NCBI GenBank assembly: GCA_037044905.1
Contig: JBAOKB010000117.1
Span: 120,145-184,144, forward strand
Length of the DNA stretch: 64,000 bases
Source of the DNA: Hortaea werneckii
Taxonomy: Eukaryota > Ascomycota > Dothideomycetes > Mycosphaerellales > Teratosphaeriaceae
Direction: 5' to 3'
The notes under the pieces were generated by a model. The model saw nothing but the letters and a program-made list of their open reading frames with translations. It searched no databases and was not told the origin of the DNA. The position numbers and the translations under genes are program-made. Shown here piece by piece: positions 37,901 to 49,958 of this stretch; position 1 is the first letter of the stretch; each line of letters begins with the position of its first letter.

Positions 37901-40894
37901 TGCATGGTCAGATGCACTGAATTTCCCGTCGGGGTCCTTGATCAGATGCTGAATGCCCCTTGCCTTCTCGGGAACGAGTGTACTCTCGCCGGAGCGAACA
38001 GTAGATGGCGAGCAAACGCGTGCCTCGGACAGCTTATCAAAAGCGACTTCGTCCCCGGACTTCCCGGCAAAGGATGCTTTATCGAAAGGACTCTCTGGCA
38101 GATTGAGGGTGGGGTCGGAGGGATCCTGTATACCAGCCAAAGTACCGGGCGCACGCACATACAGCTTAAGATTCCCACTCGAATCAGCCATGCGAAGCCG
38201 TGCGTTAGTCAGGAGCTTGTCATCCAAAGGTTCGTCATGCTCCACCTGTCCTGGACTAGTGACGTGAATGGCGACATCTGGACCTTCAGGGACGCCAAGA
38301 TTGTAGCAGATGACTGTGCGCAATTGTTCGGCGGATTCAACATCGGAAATGTCAATGAGACGGTAATTCCAGCCGTCAGGGGTAACGAAGACAAATTTCT
38401 TGTCGCCTGCTCTCGATGCTGTTCTTCCTCGAGCGAGCGGCAGAGGCGGTATTGATTCTGTCGATTCGGTACTGGTATGTGCGCTTTTCCGGCTGGGTGG
38501 ACGGTTCTCCACAAGATTAGTCTCTGAAGCGGCATGCCCCAGTTTCGCAAACGGCCCATGCCTTGATGACTGTGGAGAAGCCGGACTGATATCTTCGTCT
38601 GCCGCATGAGAATCATCTTTACGTTTGTTTCGCCTGAACTTGTCAAGGAATCCCTTATGCTCTTTCGTGTTGGCGCTCACAGGGGTTTCATTGCTACCCT
38701 GGCGCCCATGGGTCTCAAGCGCAGGCGGACGTGAGCCATCCGTAGCATTACGCCGCTTGCTCGAATCCTCCGGTGGTACTTTTGCGAAGCTGCTGTCCAA
38801 GTCTCGAACGGTATTGGGATGCTGCTTGCCAGGCCCGGGCGAAAGGTTGCCTCCAGGCGCTATGATATGTGTCTCACTACTGTTTGCGCGAAGGTGACCG
38901 TAATACCGATGAGCATTAGCGCCATTTGCAGGCCTGGCACTGCTAATTCCAGGGCTTTGCTGCGGGCTTGCGTACTTATGCCCGGTGATTGAAGCAAATT
39001 CGCCGCTCGTACTTGGCGAGTGCCTTCGAGGCATGTCCCCCACAGCACTCAGTGCGGCGGTTGAAAAGCCACTTCTGCCAGTGTCATCGACAGACCGCGA
39101 AAGAGTATCAAGAGTGACCGCTCGTTGCCCAGAGAACCTCCGATTAGTAATATTCGTAGGTGGCGGCATCGCTCTACCTGGAGAATCATCTCCCGTACCT
39201 CCAGCAGTTGTGGGCGTAGACCCGAAAGCGTTCAGCTCAGGCCGAGCAAGGTTTGGACTGTTTTCCACGCCGCCTTCAGTCCCAGCACTTGCGCTGTTCA
39301 GGAACTGCGAAGACTGCCTCCGACCATTGTTGCCCAACGGAAGGCTTGTGCTCGAGCTTGTCGCGGCTGTTGCTGGCGTGCCACCACCACCAGTCCTCAA
39401 CACATCTCTTACAAGCCTTCTGATCCGCCTAGACTCTTCGCGCTCCTTAGATTGATCCCACATGACTCCACTCGTAGTACACTCTCTCGCCACCTGCGGG
39501 AGTACCGTCTGCGGCATAAACCCAATATTGCGCTGGCCACCGCTCCTGCCAATGTCCAAGAAGAGGGCACCGTGCACATTGAGATGCTGGAAAGCCGCTT
39601 GCCATTCCTTTGAGAAGCCATGGGCAGCCAGCCATATCTGCACTCTCTCGAGAGGCCAATTCTGATCCTGTGGGCTGGCCGGCGTCTCCCCTGAAGACGA
39701 ATGCTCGCGATTTCCCTGCGAAGATGAGTCGTCCCCTCTATTCGATGACGGAGGGCCGAAAGAGTGCGGGTTGTGTGCTTGCGCGGGCGAAGCATGGGCC
39801 TGTCGCTCTGCAGCCGGCTCAACGAGCTTCTTTTGGCTGCTTGTAGGCGTAGGTGGAGGGTAGCTACTTAACGAAGGCGGCGGAATCGAGTGCGAATGGA
39901 CCGGTTGAGGCTGCTGATATTGCTGGTACGATGCATTAGAAAGCCAGCTCTGGTTCGGATCATGGTTAAATGTCGCATCGCCGCCGTATCGTGGTTGTGA
40001 TGCAAGGTCGGCCGCAGCCGTGAAGTCGCCGGATGCGCCTCGATAATAGCTATTCTGCTGCTGAATACCGGGTCGTAATGAAGGTGCTTGCAGGCCTTGC
40101 TGATGGTGCTGATTCACAGAGTTCTGGGAGTGCAAAGGCGGTATACCTACTCCCGGGCCAAAGCTCTCGCCACCCGGAATGTAAGTGGCACTAGTCAGAG
40201 GCGCATTGTCATTGAGAGGCGGTAGCTGCATATACTCCGCATAAGCTGTCGGATCATAGGTGCGAGGCTCACGAGGTTGCTGTTGGACCGGGGGAGGTGG
40301 CGGATACCCTTGCGATCGCATCCAATTGTTGTAACCACTGGGCTGATTCGGCGGTGGAGGCATCATCATCTGTGTCTGGGCATTGGCGCTCATCGCTGGC
40401 CTCGGTGGAGGACCAGGCAGGTGCATACCCTGCGGAACGGGCGTCTGCACCGGCGGAGGAGGAGGCGGTGGGACATACTGGCCAGGACCAGCGCGCTGCT
40501 GTTCTGAAAAGTGTCTCGCGCCCGGCAACTGCCACGCGCTTCCTTGATGCATAGCCCCTCCTGAATTTACAGGTGTACCTCGTCTATAGTGTTCTTGCTG
40601 CTGGGCAGCCTGTATACTCGGATCGGTGAATGTATGTGCACGAGGTCTGGGCGAAGTCGCATACGGTGCAGAGGTCGGCGCACTCGCGATGGGCGGATAT
40701 GGGCTATTGTATCCCAGTTGGGGTCGCAATAGCGAGCTTGCGTCGCCGTATCCAGAGCTCGGGATATCATTCAATACAATGCCAGTGGGAACACCCAGGT
40801 TCTGTCGGTGCGGAGGTGGTGTGCCGTTTCTTGTCGGGTCGTCTGGTGTGCGTGATCTGTGGCTTGCTGATCGCTGTCGAGAACTTGAACTCAT
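34999..40894 (-). CDS. BCK1: MAP kinase kinase kinase of the cell-wall integrity pathway (Bck1 type)
   Basis: Two exons, 40894-35220 and 35116-34999, encode 1930 residues. Removing the intron (GTGAGT to AATAG) replaces a premature stop and joins MYDCFT to IDPGERPTAETLL, the expected end of a kinase domain. The kinase domain spans about 1625-1925, with the GKGTFGRV loop, Lys1652, the HRDMKADN catalytic loop with Asp1753, and DFG at Asp1771. The N-terminal half is Pro/Gln/Ser-rich; a SAM-like domain starts near residue 408 (WPLERVQIWLAAHGF), and a Ras-association-like region lies near 845-930 (KKFVFVTPDGWNYRLIDI). This layout matches fungal Bck1, which relays Pkc1 signals to the MAPKK Mkk1/2. 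A gap of 315 bp with no other gene separates it from the P450. Confidence 0.93.
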
Positions 40895-41845
40895 GTCTCT
40901 TCTATATGCCTTGCTTCTTTTGCGCCACTGCTTATGAGCCTACTACCAGTGTAGCACTCATGCCATGTCTCGCGCTCGCAAGCGCCGCTGCTCTATCACG
41001 TCTGCCGACGGTGTCTTTGTCCAAATTCGCCTCCAGCTCCTTACGCGACCCCGACGATGCTCCTAGCCTTAGTGTCAAAGCTATGCGACGGCTCAGGAGT
41101 GAGCTCGCGCCAGCCGATAATTTCCTCCAGTATGTAATTCCTTCTAGTCCGAGCTAAGGTATAGAATCAGTCGCCCCGGTGCCCGCAAGCGCACGTCGCA
41201 CACGTCCCACCGCGTCGTTCCGACGGGAGAGACACTAGACGCAATTGACTTCCGCCGATGCTGGGGAGTGGTCCATGCGTTTCCTACCGTTCTCAAGTTT
41301 GTATACCGTTTACACAGTGCGCACGATGCATAATCGTTTGAGTCAGCCGCGACGGAATTCTCGAAGACCAAAGTCAGAGGCCCCACGAGATCAGAGACGT
41401 CGCGCTACCGGGTTTGGCGGAAAGCTGCAGCCCAACAGCATTCAGGTCACGAGGTTGGCACACGAGCCACAGCTGCCAGATAAGCTTCCGTCGGCGAAGC
41501 GACCGAAGCACAGGTACGTCCCAGCTGCTCGGGTCAACGGCCACGTGGGCCTCCCGGACGACGGGCACGGCGGAGTACAAGGAAGATACCTCCAGGCTGT
41601 CTCAATGTATCAACCACTTCCTACCAATGACGCTGGGGCACTTTCTTCTTCAGCTTCACTCTGTCTCCTACACCAGCCCACCACGTCTGACCTTCCGCTT
41701 GTCTTGTCAAGAAAAGAATGGAAAGGAGGAACAAGAAAAAGACAGAACTGTATTTGGCACTTCACCCGCACTAGACAACCTGTGCGACCCCTCGAAAGAA
41801 TATCGCCATCCTAAGTCCATCGCCTTCCGCCTAGTAGGTCAATGT
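40895..41845. other. Intergenic interval, no gene supported
   Basis: About 950 bp between the BCK1 start and the 3' end of the CBM18 gene. Plus-strand frames covering 41245-41814 and 41414-42298 either lack an ATG start or run into the CBM18 coding region antisense; none has a recognisable domain. Confidence 0.45.
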
Positions 41846-44800
41846 CTACATAAATTTCCTCTTCGATGGCCTCTCCGTCGTCACACACGTATTCGCATTA
41901 GTATCGCAAGTGATCACCAAACCCGGCATGATATCCGGGCTACGCAGGGAATACTGCATCGCCTGCTGCGTGCCTTGCGAATTGACTATCACACTCGAAA
42001 TCAGTACTCGAAGTTCTTCACATCTGTGTCTCCAGACAGGGACAGATGCCGAAATGACAGGAAACGAAGACTTACCACCTTGCGTCCCCACCCCAGCATA
42101 GATCCCCATATCACCCGCCCCGCCCGTCTGCAGGTACGTATACACGAACACGCCCGGCGTCGCACTATCATAATCGACGAGGAAGTGGTAGATCTGATCC
42201 GTGCCGTTGCGGCCGAGGTAGTATTCAAAAGTCACATTGGTGCTTCCCACGGCGTAGAAGATGCCCTGCTGCGGATCCGAGGACCCAACGAGGTATAGGT
42301 CGTCGAAGAAGGCTGCCACGCTGTTGGCGGGGATGTGGCTGTCGGGGAAGGGCTCGACTTGGTATTGGGAGCTACCTGCTAGTATGGAGAGGTATCCGTT
42401 CGTGCTTGCGTGGACGAGGGTGTCGGCTTGCGCGTAGAGGTTGATGGAGAAGGGGAGGGTGATGTCGCAGAAGCTGTCGTCTTGGTCGTAGCTGGCTGGG
42501 TCGCCGAAGTCGCAGGGTCTCGGGGATGGCAGGACGAGGTAAGGCGGCCTCGAAGAGCTGGAAGACGTCGTAGTGGTCGTGGTTGTTGTGGTCGGGGGTG
42601 TACTCGATGTCACAGGTGGGCTTGTAGTCGATTGCGCAGATGAATCAGTTGAAGAGGCTGAACTACTTGTCATCATTGGCGTGGAGCTGCTGGTCATCAT
42701 CATTTCCGAAGTCGACCCTGTCGCTGAAGGAGAGCTGCTTAAAGAAGTCTCTTCGTATGGAGGAGGCACTGCAGAGCTGGATGAGACATTTGCTACCGAT
42801 GTGGTCGTCAGCAGAGGGTAAGTGAAAATGGTCAGAGAAGTCGAACTCTCAGGCGAAGTCATCGTTGCGATCAAGGGCGATGATAGGGAAACGGAGTACC
42901 CGCCACCCGTACACGCTCCGAACTCGCGATCGCAGTTAGGAGGGTCGCAGTACTCGGTGCCTGAACCGCACGAGCCATAAATGCTACAGCACATGCCAAA
43001 GACAGAGCCCTCGCAAGTCTGGTTGCCGTACTCAGGACCACACCGTCCGTCGGAGGAGATCGGATTCCCCTCTTGCGGTGTGCAGTCTCCGTAACCAGGC
43101 TGACAGCCTGCAAGACAGTAGTCTGTCGAATCGCCGCAGAATCCGCTTGAGCTACAGCAAGCACCGAACTCAGACCCCGTGCAAGTGTACCCCTCCGGCG
43201 TCCCTCCGTTTCCGAGGGTGCCGCAGTGTCCGTTTGGCGAGATAGGTGAAGTTGGCTCTGCACTTGACTCGCTGCTGATAGAACCGGTCGTAGATGATGC
43301 GGATGTCATGCTGATGGACATGTTCATGGACATCGAATAGCCTGGATCATTTGGGCCGATCGGCTGCGTGGGCGAGACGTATGGTGGGAGCGTGTTCGTC
43401 GATGTTGAGGACGATGCCATGCTCATGACACCAGAAGTCATGTTACCCATTGACATCGATATGGACATGCTCATGGTGGATGTAGAGGCCGGCATGGATC
43501 CCTCAGCCGACGACATCTCCCCTCCTCCTGAACATGTACCATAATCAGGCTGGCATCCCTCGCCACAGAAGCCATCAGTGCCTCCACAGAATCCATATTG
43601 GCTGCAGCAGTCACCAAATCCAGAACCAGTACAAATGGTGTCATCGTTATCTGGACCGCAGAGACCGTCTTCCGACACTGGGCCAGTCGGCTCTGAGCTG
43701 GCAGAAGGCTGCATTTCCATGCTGGATGTCGAGGCAGAGGCCGAAACCTGTCCAGGGGCAGTCGGAAGAGGGGACGAACTCACAGAATAGGACGAGACCG
43801 CATCCAAAGACGAACTCTGAGCACGAGATGAAGTTGCAGCAGAATAGGCGCCAGAAGACGAAGCAGACGAGACCGCAGGAGGGCAAACGCCAAAACTCGA
43901 CTGGCATCCGTCGCCGCAGTAAGAATCAGTGCTTCCACAGTAGCCAAAGGCGCTGCAACACTGCCCGAAATCAGAGCCTTCGCAAGTCGTATCGCCGTTG
44001 GTTGGGCCACAAAGACCATCTTGTGAGACGCCGCCTGAAGGGTAAGAGCTGACAGAGGGCGAAGCTGGAGAGCCAGTCGAGGTAGACGCCACGAAACTCG
44101 TAGAACTGCTCTGTACAGCGATCCCTGAACTGCTGCTCACACTAGCCGAAGAGACTATTGGTGGAATTGAGCTGGCTCCCAAGGAAGTCCCGGGATAGCC
44201 CGTTGGGAGACCTGGACTCTGTCCCGTTGAAGTCGGGGGCTGAGCACTACCACTGATGACGATTTCCGTTGCTACCGACGTAGATTGCGAGGCGTTTCCG
44301 TAGCCTGGCGGCGCGACCGAAGTAACTGTGACCTGTCAGAGAAGCACAAAGGAACACCGGCAGGGGATAAGATCTTACCTGGAGCAGCGGAAAGGACAAC
44401 GCGTGCCCAATCCGGATCGATTGGCCCACTAAACCTGGCTACGACCTGCGCGTTATCGAAAATGCCGGCTGGCCACTTATAGAATTCCGCAGTGTTGCCA
44501 TCAAATGCCGAATTGTTCCAGTAGAAGATGCTGTTCTGCACGGCAAACGTCCTGCTGATAGCTTCAATAGTACTTGCGACCGCGAATGGCTCGTATTGGA
44601 TACCCGGTGAAGTTGACACGAATTGGTCCCCGCTAGACAATTGGCCGTCTCTGATTTGCCAGCGCGCCGCCTTCGAGCCATCGGTGGTGGTATTGCCATT
44701 AGCCATCAAGTAGGCGATCCGAGCCTCTTGTCGCTTTTTATAGCTACCTAGACTTTCCCACTCGACTTCGATCACGAACGGTAATCCGGTATTGGCCCCT

Positions 44801-44973
44801 TCGTCAGTCCATGGCTGGGGCTGGACTGTGACTGTGGATTGCACCACCGTAACTGACCGCGAGCCAGCGGTATAGACCGCGCTGCAGACACTCGGGTACT
44901 CCGTGATCGTAACGACATCACCGAAAGCAGGGGCTGCGAGCATCAGCGCCGCCGCGGCGCCGCGCCACCGCAT
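41846..44973 (-). CDS. Secreted protein with four CBM18 chitin-binding modules
   Basis: Three exons, 44973-44379, 44325-42076 and 41985-41846, encode 994 residues in consistent phase. Residues 1-18 form a signal peptide (LMLAAPAFG). Four hevein-type CBM18 modules follow in Ser/Thr-rich spacers: they begin DGLCGPTNGD, DGLCGPDNDD, GHCGTLGNGG and DGRCGPEYGN, each with the CCS..G.CG.....C core. CBM18 binds chitin. The spacers are Met/Ser-rich (SMSISMSMG) or Thr-rich (a run of about ten Thr). The C-terminal 200 residues (from PRPCDFGDPASY) form a predicted beta-rich domain with SINLYAQADTLVHAS and TFEYYLGRNGTDQIYHFLVDY, similar to a fungal nidogen-like or PA14-neighbour fold. No GPI signal is present. 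Intron 42075-41986 is a multiple of three and lacks stops, so it could be retained. Confidence 0.85.
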
Positions 44974-47050
44974 CTTGATGCCCGTGCTGAACTCGGGGAG
45001 AAAAGACCGTAGGCTGTTTTCGGGAATAAGTTATTGCAACTCGCTCTCAGCGTAAAGAGCGAAGATAGTTGGAATCTTAAAGAGACAAGAGCAAAGCGGT
45101 GTGGAACAAACGCGCACAGCAACGAAGAGCCCATTGCATGGTATTGCTTTCTAGCATGCCAAGATCTGTGGAATGGTAAACACGAGACGACTTTTGTACA
45201 GACGCGCGCAGACTAATTTTGGTGGAATGCAATTTTTCAGTGCAAAAGCGCTTCCGCGGTGCTCGCTTGAGAGGTCTGGTTGATGGAAGCCTTCATTGCA
45301 ATGGCAGGGCTGGGACAAGTGAGAGGTCCAGACTACCTAGGTACGGATGTCATTGCGAAATTCAAGGTTCCTCATGGGGCGCTTTTTCCATGTTCTTTCT
45401 CCAGCGATGTTGACCGGCTTTGACCTCCAGCTTCCTTAAAAGATGGACTTCGATCCATTGAAAAAATTATTTTACGTCAATGATTTTTCGCTTTTGAATC
45501 AGTCTTCTTCCACCATCTTGGTCGAGCGTGGTGAAGGATATCATAACCGCAGCCTGCAAATTGGCTGTATTGAGACAGGCAATGACCATTGCATCGGGAC
45601 AACGATGTCATGGAAGAACGGGCGAAAGTTGTCGGAGATCAATTTTGTGCTCGAACAATAAGCGGCGTGGTATCTTGAGGTCGGAAAGTGAAGATAAGGC
45701 ATCCGGCGAAGTATGTGTAAGACTTGGTCTGCACGATCTGATTGGCCAGAAAGTTATCGTAGCGCAAAACGGCCAACTACACACGTCCAACTTCAAAGCC
45801 AAGATGAACACAATCGCGGCAACAGCATTGTGGAATATATTCATCATAAGGCTGATGATTAGTCGGGAAGGATGTCAACCATTTCTGAAGAGCTTCAAGG
45901 TCTACCAATAATGCCGATGGATCCATGGGTATCAGGATGAGTTAGCCCAAGAAAACCATAAGCATCACAAGAGATAAGGACACAAGACAGACACGTTCAA
46001 ATTTCTCCGTGCAACTCCATATCAACAGAAGAACCCAAAAGTTCTCGAATTTCCACGGAGAAGGTGACACGGAGAAGGTGACACAAAGCCCCCAAGACTC
46101 TTATCCTCTGTTTCAGACCCAGATGGCGTTGCTGGGATGGCTGTTGGGATCGTTATCAGCGCCAGCCCAACTAAGCCTGCAGGCAATCCACTTTGGGCAA
46201 CGTTATCTCCAGCCAACGATAAGTCATCGTGCCGTAGTCGTCAGCACTGTACAGAACCCGATCAGAAGGGTTAGAACATTATCCAACCGCCTAAGAACGC
46301 TGCTGAATAGCCCGTAAGAAATCCCAAGATCGAATTCCTAGAATACCCGGCTAAGTAGGCATGCTATTGACGCACAAGTGCTTCTGTTCCAAGACCCCGG
46401 AAAGCCTCGTCGTTGGATACTCAGCTTATCTAGAACATAACGTTACCCGTTTGACGCATATCGAGCAGACCAGAACCAAGCCATCTGGACGCCATCAGGA
46501 CGCTGTCAAGCCAGACCGACATCGATCTAGAACAAGCAGCCAGTGGCCTTTCTCTCTGCCACCTGACGTACTACGAACAGCGGCCGCGAGTTCCTTATCA
46601 CAGCCAAGACCCTGGTAAAAGCTGGCGCCCATTGCAGGGTAATCGATCTGCTGATCCCGCCATTGCCCGGCCGTCCCCCCCATAGCGATAACGAGGCCAA
46701 AACTCCAGATCTCCACAAGGGAGCATCCGCGGACTTGTATGTTTCCGGAGGGAAGAGCAGTGGGCATTATTGTCTGGTGAGTCTGTGACAGATGGGCTTG
46801 GGGATGACTTGAGCAATACCACCGGAGATGCAACACCCATTGTAGAGCTGGGTGCTAATTATTAAGGCCTAGTACATCCCCCGACCATTCCTCTGGTTGT
46901 TAGTAGTAAGGAATCAACATCGTCTCTATATCTTTCCTCTATTGTGTTGGCTTGTTTCCAGAGACCCCAGTCATTTGTTGTTGTCTGTCTGGAAATCATA
47001 GCCTCTAGGTCGTTGGAGGCATTCACTGCAACACTCGACCGACTATCACA
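44974..47050. promoter_or_regulatory. 2.1 kb divergent promoter region with clustered GATA motifs
   Basis: This is the longest gene-free stretch in the window, between the divergent CBM18 and nitrate transporter genes. Several HGATAA-type sites, the consensus of the nitrogen regulator AreA/NIT2, occur: near 45973 (AGATAA), 46150 (TGATAA), 46203 (AGATAA), 46218 (CGATAA), 46427 (AGATAA), 46591 (TGATAA) and 46685 (CGATAA). A near match to the NirA site (ATCCGCGG) is at about 46726. A role in nitrate transporter control is inference; GATA motifs are frequent by chance. No gene is seen. Confidence 0.4.
46055..46082. repeat. 14-bp perfect tandem duplication
   Basis: The unit ACGGAGAAGGTGAC occurs twice back to back inside the long promoter-like interval. 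It may be a chance slippage product or a paired protein site. Confidence 0.8.
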
Positions 47051-48679
47051 ATGGGCTTCAACGTATCGACGCTCTGGCGCTCGCCAGAGTATAACCCGAT
47101 CAATCGGAAGGCACGCTCTGTGCCTCTACTCAACCCCATCAGCGTCTATGGCCGAGTCTTCTTCTTCTCCTGGTTCGGTTTCTTGATAGCCTTCTGGTCT
47201 TGTAAGTCCGATCGCAATTGGAACCTCGAAAACCTACGAGCCCGTTCGTGAACAACAAGGCTGACGCAGCACGTAGGGTATGCCTTTCCGCCGCTGCTCA
47301 AAGATGTCATCGCAAAGGACATGGGCCTCACCTCCGACCAGGTCGCCAACTCCAACATTGTCGCTCTAGCCGCCACTCTGCTCGTCCGTCTCATTGCCGG
47401 TCCAGCCTGTGATCGCTTTGGTCCACGGTACACATTCGCGGGATGCTTACTTATTGGAGCGATACCAACGTTCCTAGCCGGAACCGCATTCAACGCATCC
47501 GAACTGTATGCTCTACGCTTCTTCATCGGCATCCTAGGGGGTTCATTCGTGCCGTGCCAGGTATGGACGACGGGATTCTTCGATAAGAACATTGTGGGCA
47601 CTGCCAACTCGTTGACTGCTGGGCTGGGCAACGCGGGAGGTGGAATCACCTACTTCATTATGCCGGCCATCTATAACAGTCTGGTGGGCGATGGCCTCAC
47701 TCCGCACAAGGCATGGCGCGTGGCTTTCGTAGTGCCGGGCATTATCATCGTCTTCACTGCTGTCTCTCTCGTGCTACTCTGCCCGGACACCCCAACAGGC
47801 AAATGGGCGGACCGCGCCCAAGCGGCTGAGAACAATCTTCGACAGCACGAAGTCGCCGGCGAGGTCGTGGAAGTACCGGGTGGTGTCACGGAGGAATCGA
47901 AGAGAACCTCGCCCGGTACTGACACGCCACCAAGCGGCATCTCTGACGAGGAAAAGAAGCTCGACAACACCCGCGGCACGTTCGATAACCAGGAGGCCCA
48001 GATGGGGGAGCAGCAGATGCTGGACACGACCCGCGGGGAAGTGGTGCAGAAGCCTTCGGCGAAGGAAATCGTCAAGGTCCTCATGTCGCCGCAGACCCTG
48101 GTCACCGGCGCATGCTACTTCTGCAGCTTTGGCGCCGAGCTAGCCATCAACAGTATCCTGGGGAGTTACTACCTTTCGCGATTCCCGGCGCTTGGCCTGC
48201 AGGGCTCCGGCAACTGGGCAGCCATGTTCGGCCTGATGAATGTTGTCTTCCGGCCCCTGGGTGGCGTCGTGGCCGACTTCGCGTATAAGCGCACGGGCAG
48301 CGTGTGGTCGAAGAAGATCCTGCTCCATACCTTCTGTGTCATCCAAGGCGTGGTCCTCATCGCCATTGGCGTATCAGACCCGCGTGACCTCTACACGTTG
48401 GTGCTGCTTGTTGGCATTGTGCTCGCGATCTTTCTGGAGGGAGCCAACGGCCTGACTTATGCGCTGGTGCCCCATGTCCACCCGTACGCCAACGGCATCG
48501 TGTCGGGGTTCACAGGCGCCTGTGGTAACTTTGGCGGAATCATTTTCGCGATTGTGTTCCGATACAATGTTAAGGACTGGCCGAAGTCGCTGTGGATTAT
48601 CGGTGTCATTGTGATTGCGATCAATTTGGCGGTGTGCTGGATTAGGCCGATTCCGAAGGGCCAGATTGGTGGAAGATGA
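47051..48679 (+). CDS. High-affinity nitrate transporter (NRT2/NNP family)
   Basis: Two exons, 47051-47201 and 47277-48679, encode 517 residues, about the length of Aspergillus NrtA (507). The intron begins GTAAGT, ends ACGTAG and splits a Trp codon, joining AFWS to [10 protein letters not shown]. It is a major-facilitator membrane protein with twelve predicted helices and a long hydrophilic central loop (about 245-325), as in fungal NNP transporters. Both nitrate signatures are present: [12 protein letters not shown] in helix 5 and [15 protein letters not shown] in helix 11. The [11 protein letters not shown] loop between helices 2 and 3 is the MFS motif. It would import nitrate with protons at the plasma membrane. 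Nitrate and nitrite reductase genes are not adjacent within this window. Confidence 0.93.
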
Positions 48680-49136
48680 GGACGGGAGGGGTTGGTGATG
48701 CCTGTTGAAGATAGGGCTCATGATTTGTTTTTCCAGAGATTGCCGCACTTTCTAGCGTTATACTTGAGATATCCAGACCGAATCGTTCTACAATTTTCCT
48801 GGAGCATTTATGTCAAGACAGAAATCGATTATCTCATCTCAGCAAACATCGGCATCACTGTGGTCAATATTAAAGCAGAGTGTCCACATCACTTTTGATC
48901 ACACTTGTGATAAGTACAAGGAGCGGCCGGAAGGCGTTGGGAGGCGTTCGTGCAAATGAAGCAAAATCACAACGCCTGGCGTGCAAAACTTGCACTTCAC
49001 CTTCAAAGCGTACGTGGGATGAATTGGACGGAGGCAGAAGAAAGTGACTGGTCAAATTGTATGCATTGCTCTTGTTCTAAACTATGCATGACAACCTGAT
49101 CAGAGGTTTTCCCATTTGCAGACCTAACGTCTACGT
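48680..49136. other. Convergent intergenic interval, no gene seen
   Basis: A 457 bp spacer between the 3' ends of the nitrate transporter and uS10 genes. Nothing recognisable. Confidence 0.5.
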
Positions 49137-49566
49137 TTAGGCAGCGATGGTAACCTCAACCTCGACACCAGCCTCGATGTTGATGATGATCTGCTTGACG
49201 ACCTCGGTGGGGGCGTTCAGGTCGATCAAACGCTTGTGGATTCTGTAAATGCGAAGTCAGCACGTGGTGTCTTTCACAACCCCCTTCCACATGTCTGTGT
49301 TGGAATAGCCTCACTTACCTCATCTCGTAGGTGTCCCAGGTCTTGGAGCCCTCACCGCAAGGACTCTTACGGGTGGTGACCTTGAGGTTCTTGGTGGGCA
49401 TGCGGACGGGGCCCTTGACGCGCAGCTCCTTGCTCTTGGAGCGGTCGATGAGCTCCTGGCAGACCTTCTCCAGCGAGGCGACCTTGCGGCTGGTCAGGGT
49501 GATCCGGATCTTGTGGATCTTGGGCTGGTCGAGCTGGGTGGTCTTCTTGGGGTCCTGGAAAGACAT
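49137..49566 (-). CDS. RPS20: 40S ribosomal protein uS10 (Rps20)
   Basis: Two exons, 49566-49319 and 49242-49137, encode 117 residues. The intron (GTAAGT to TTACAG) splits an Arg codon, joining TYEMR to IHKRLIDL. The protein is the eukaryotic uS10 of the small-subunit head; [24 protein letters not shown] and the acidic end ([15 protein letters not shown]) are typical. Lys7 and Lys8 near the flexible N-terminus match the region where yeast uS10 (Lys6/Lys8) is ubiquitinated by Hel2 on collided ribosomes. A second ribosomal-gene feature is the intron late in the coding region. It is divergent from the Cue3-like gene with a 392 bp shared region. Confidence 0.95.
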
Positions 49567-49958
49567 GTTGGGCGGTGTTGGTGGTGGTATCGGGGAAATT
49601 CCGTCACGACTGCGGATTTGTATGTCAGCTTCACCTCTCAAGCATCTCGCATTCACTGCATATCACTCACGTCGGTTCCTGCTAAACTCGGCAAACTGAT
49701 GACGGTGAGGGGCCAAAAAGTTCGTTGTCGTCGCGCGCGACAGCGACAAATTCGAAGTGTCTCCGCGCCAAGATTCCGCGCACGCTAGTCCCCTTCGGGC
49801 AAATCGGTGACGATCAGTGAGATCTGAGAGATCTCAAACGTATCCATACCAAATAGACGTAATGTTTCACGGTCTTTGAGCTACGGAGTAAATACTTTCA
49901 TGAAGGCACACAGTCCTTCAAGAAATTCTGTAACATTTTCTTAGCACATTGTGGCAGA
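49567..49958. promoter_or_regulatory. Shared divergent promoter of uS10 and Cue3-like genes
   Basis: Only 392 bp separate the two start codons, so both promoters must overlap in this region. Pyrimidine-rich and palindromic-like stretches (GATCTGAGAGATCTC near 49820-49834) occur. No gene is seen. Confidence 0.6.

Noticed and set aside
41414..42298. Plus-strand frame of 294 codons
   Set aside because: It overlaps the 3' exons of the CBM18 gene on the opposite strand, is Arg/His-rich without any motif and looks like a shadow frame.
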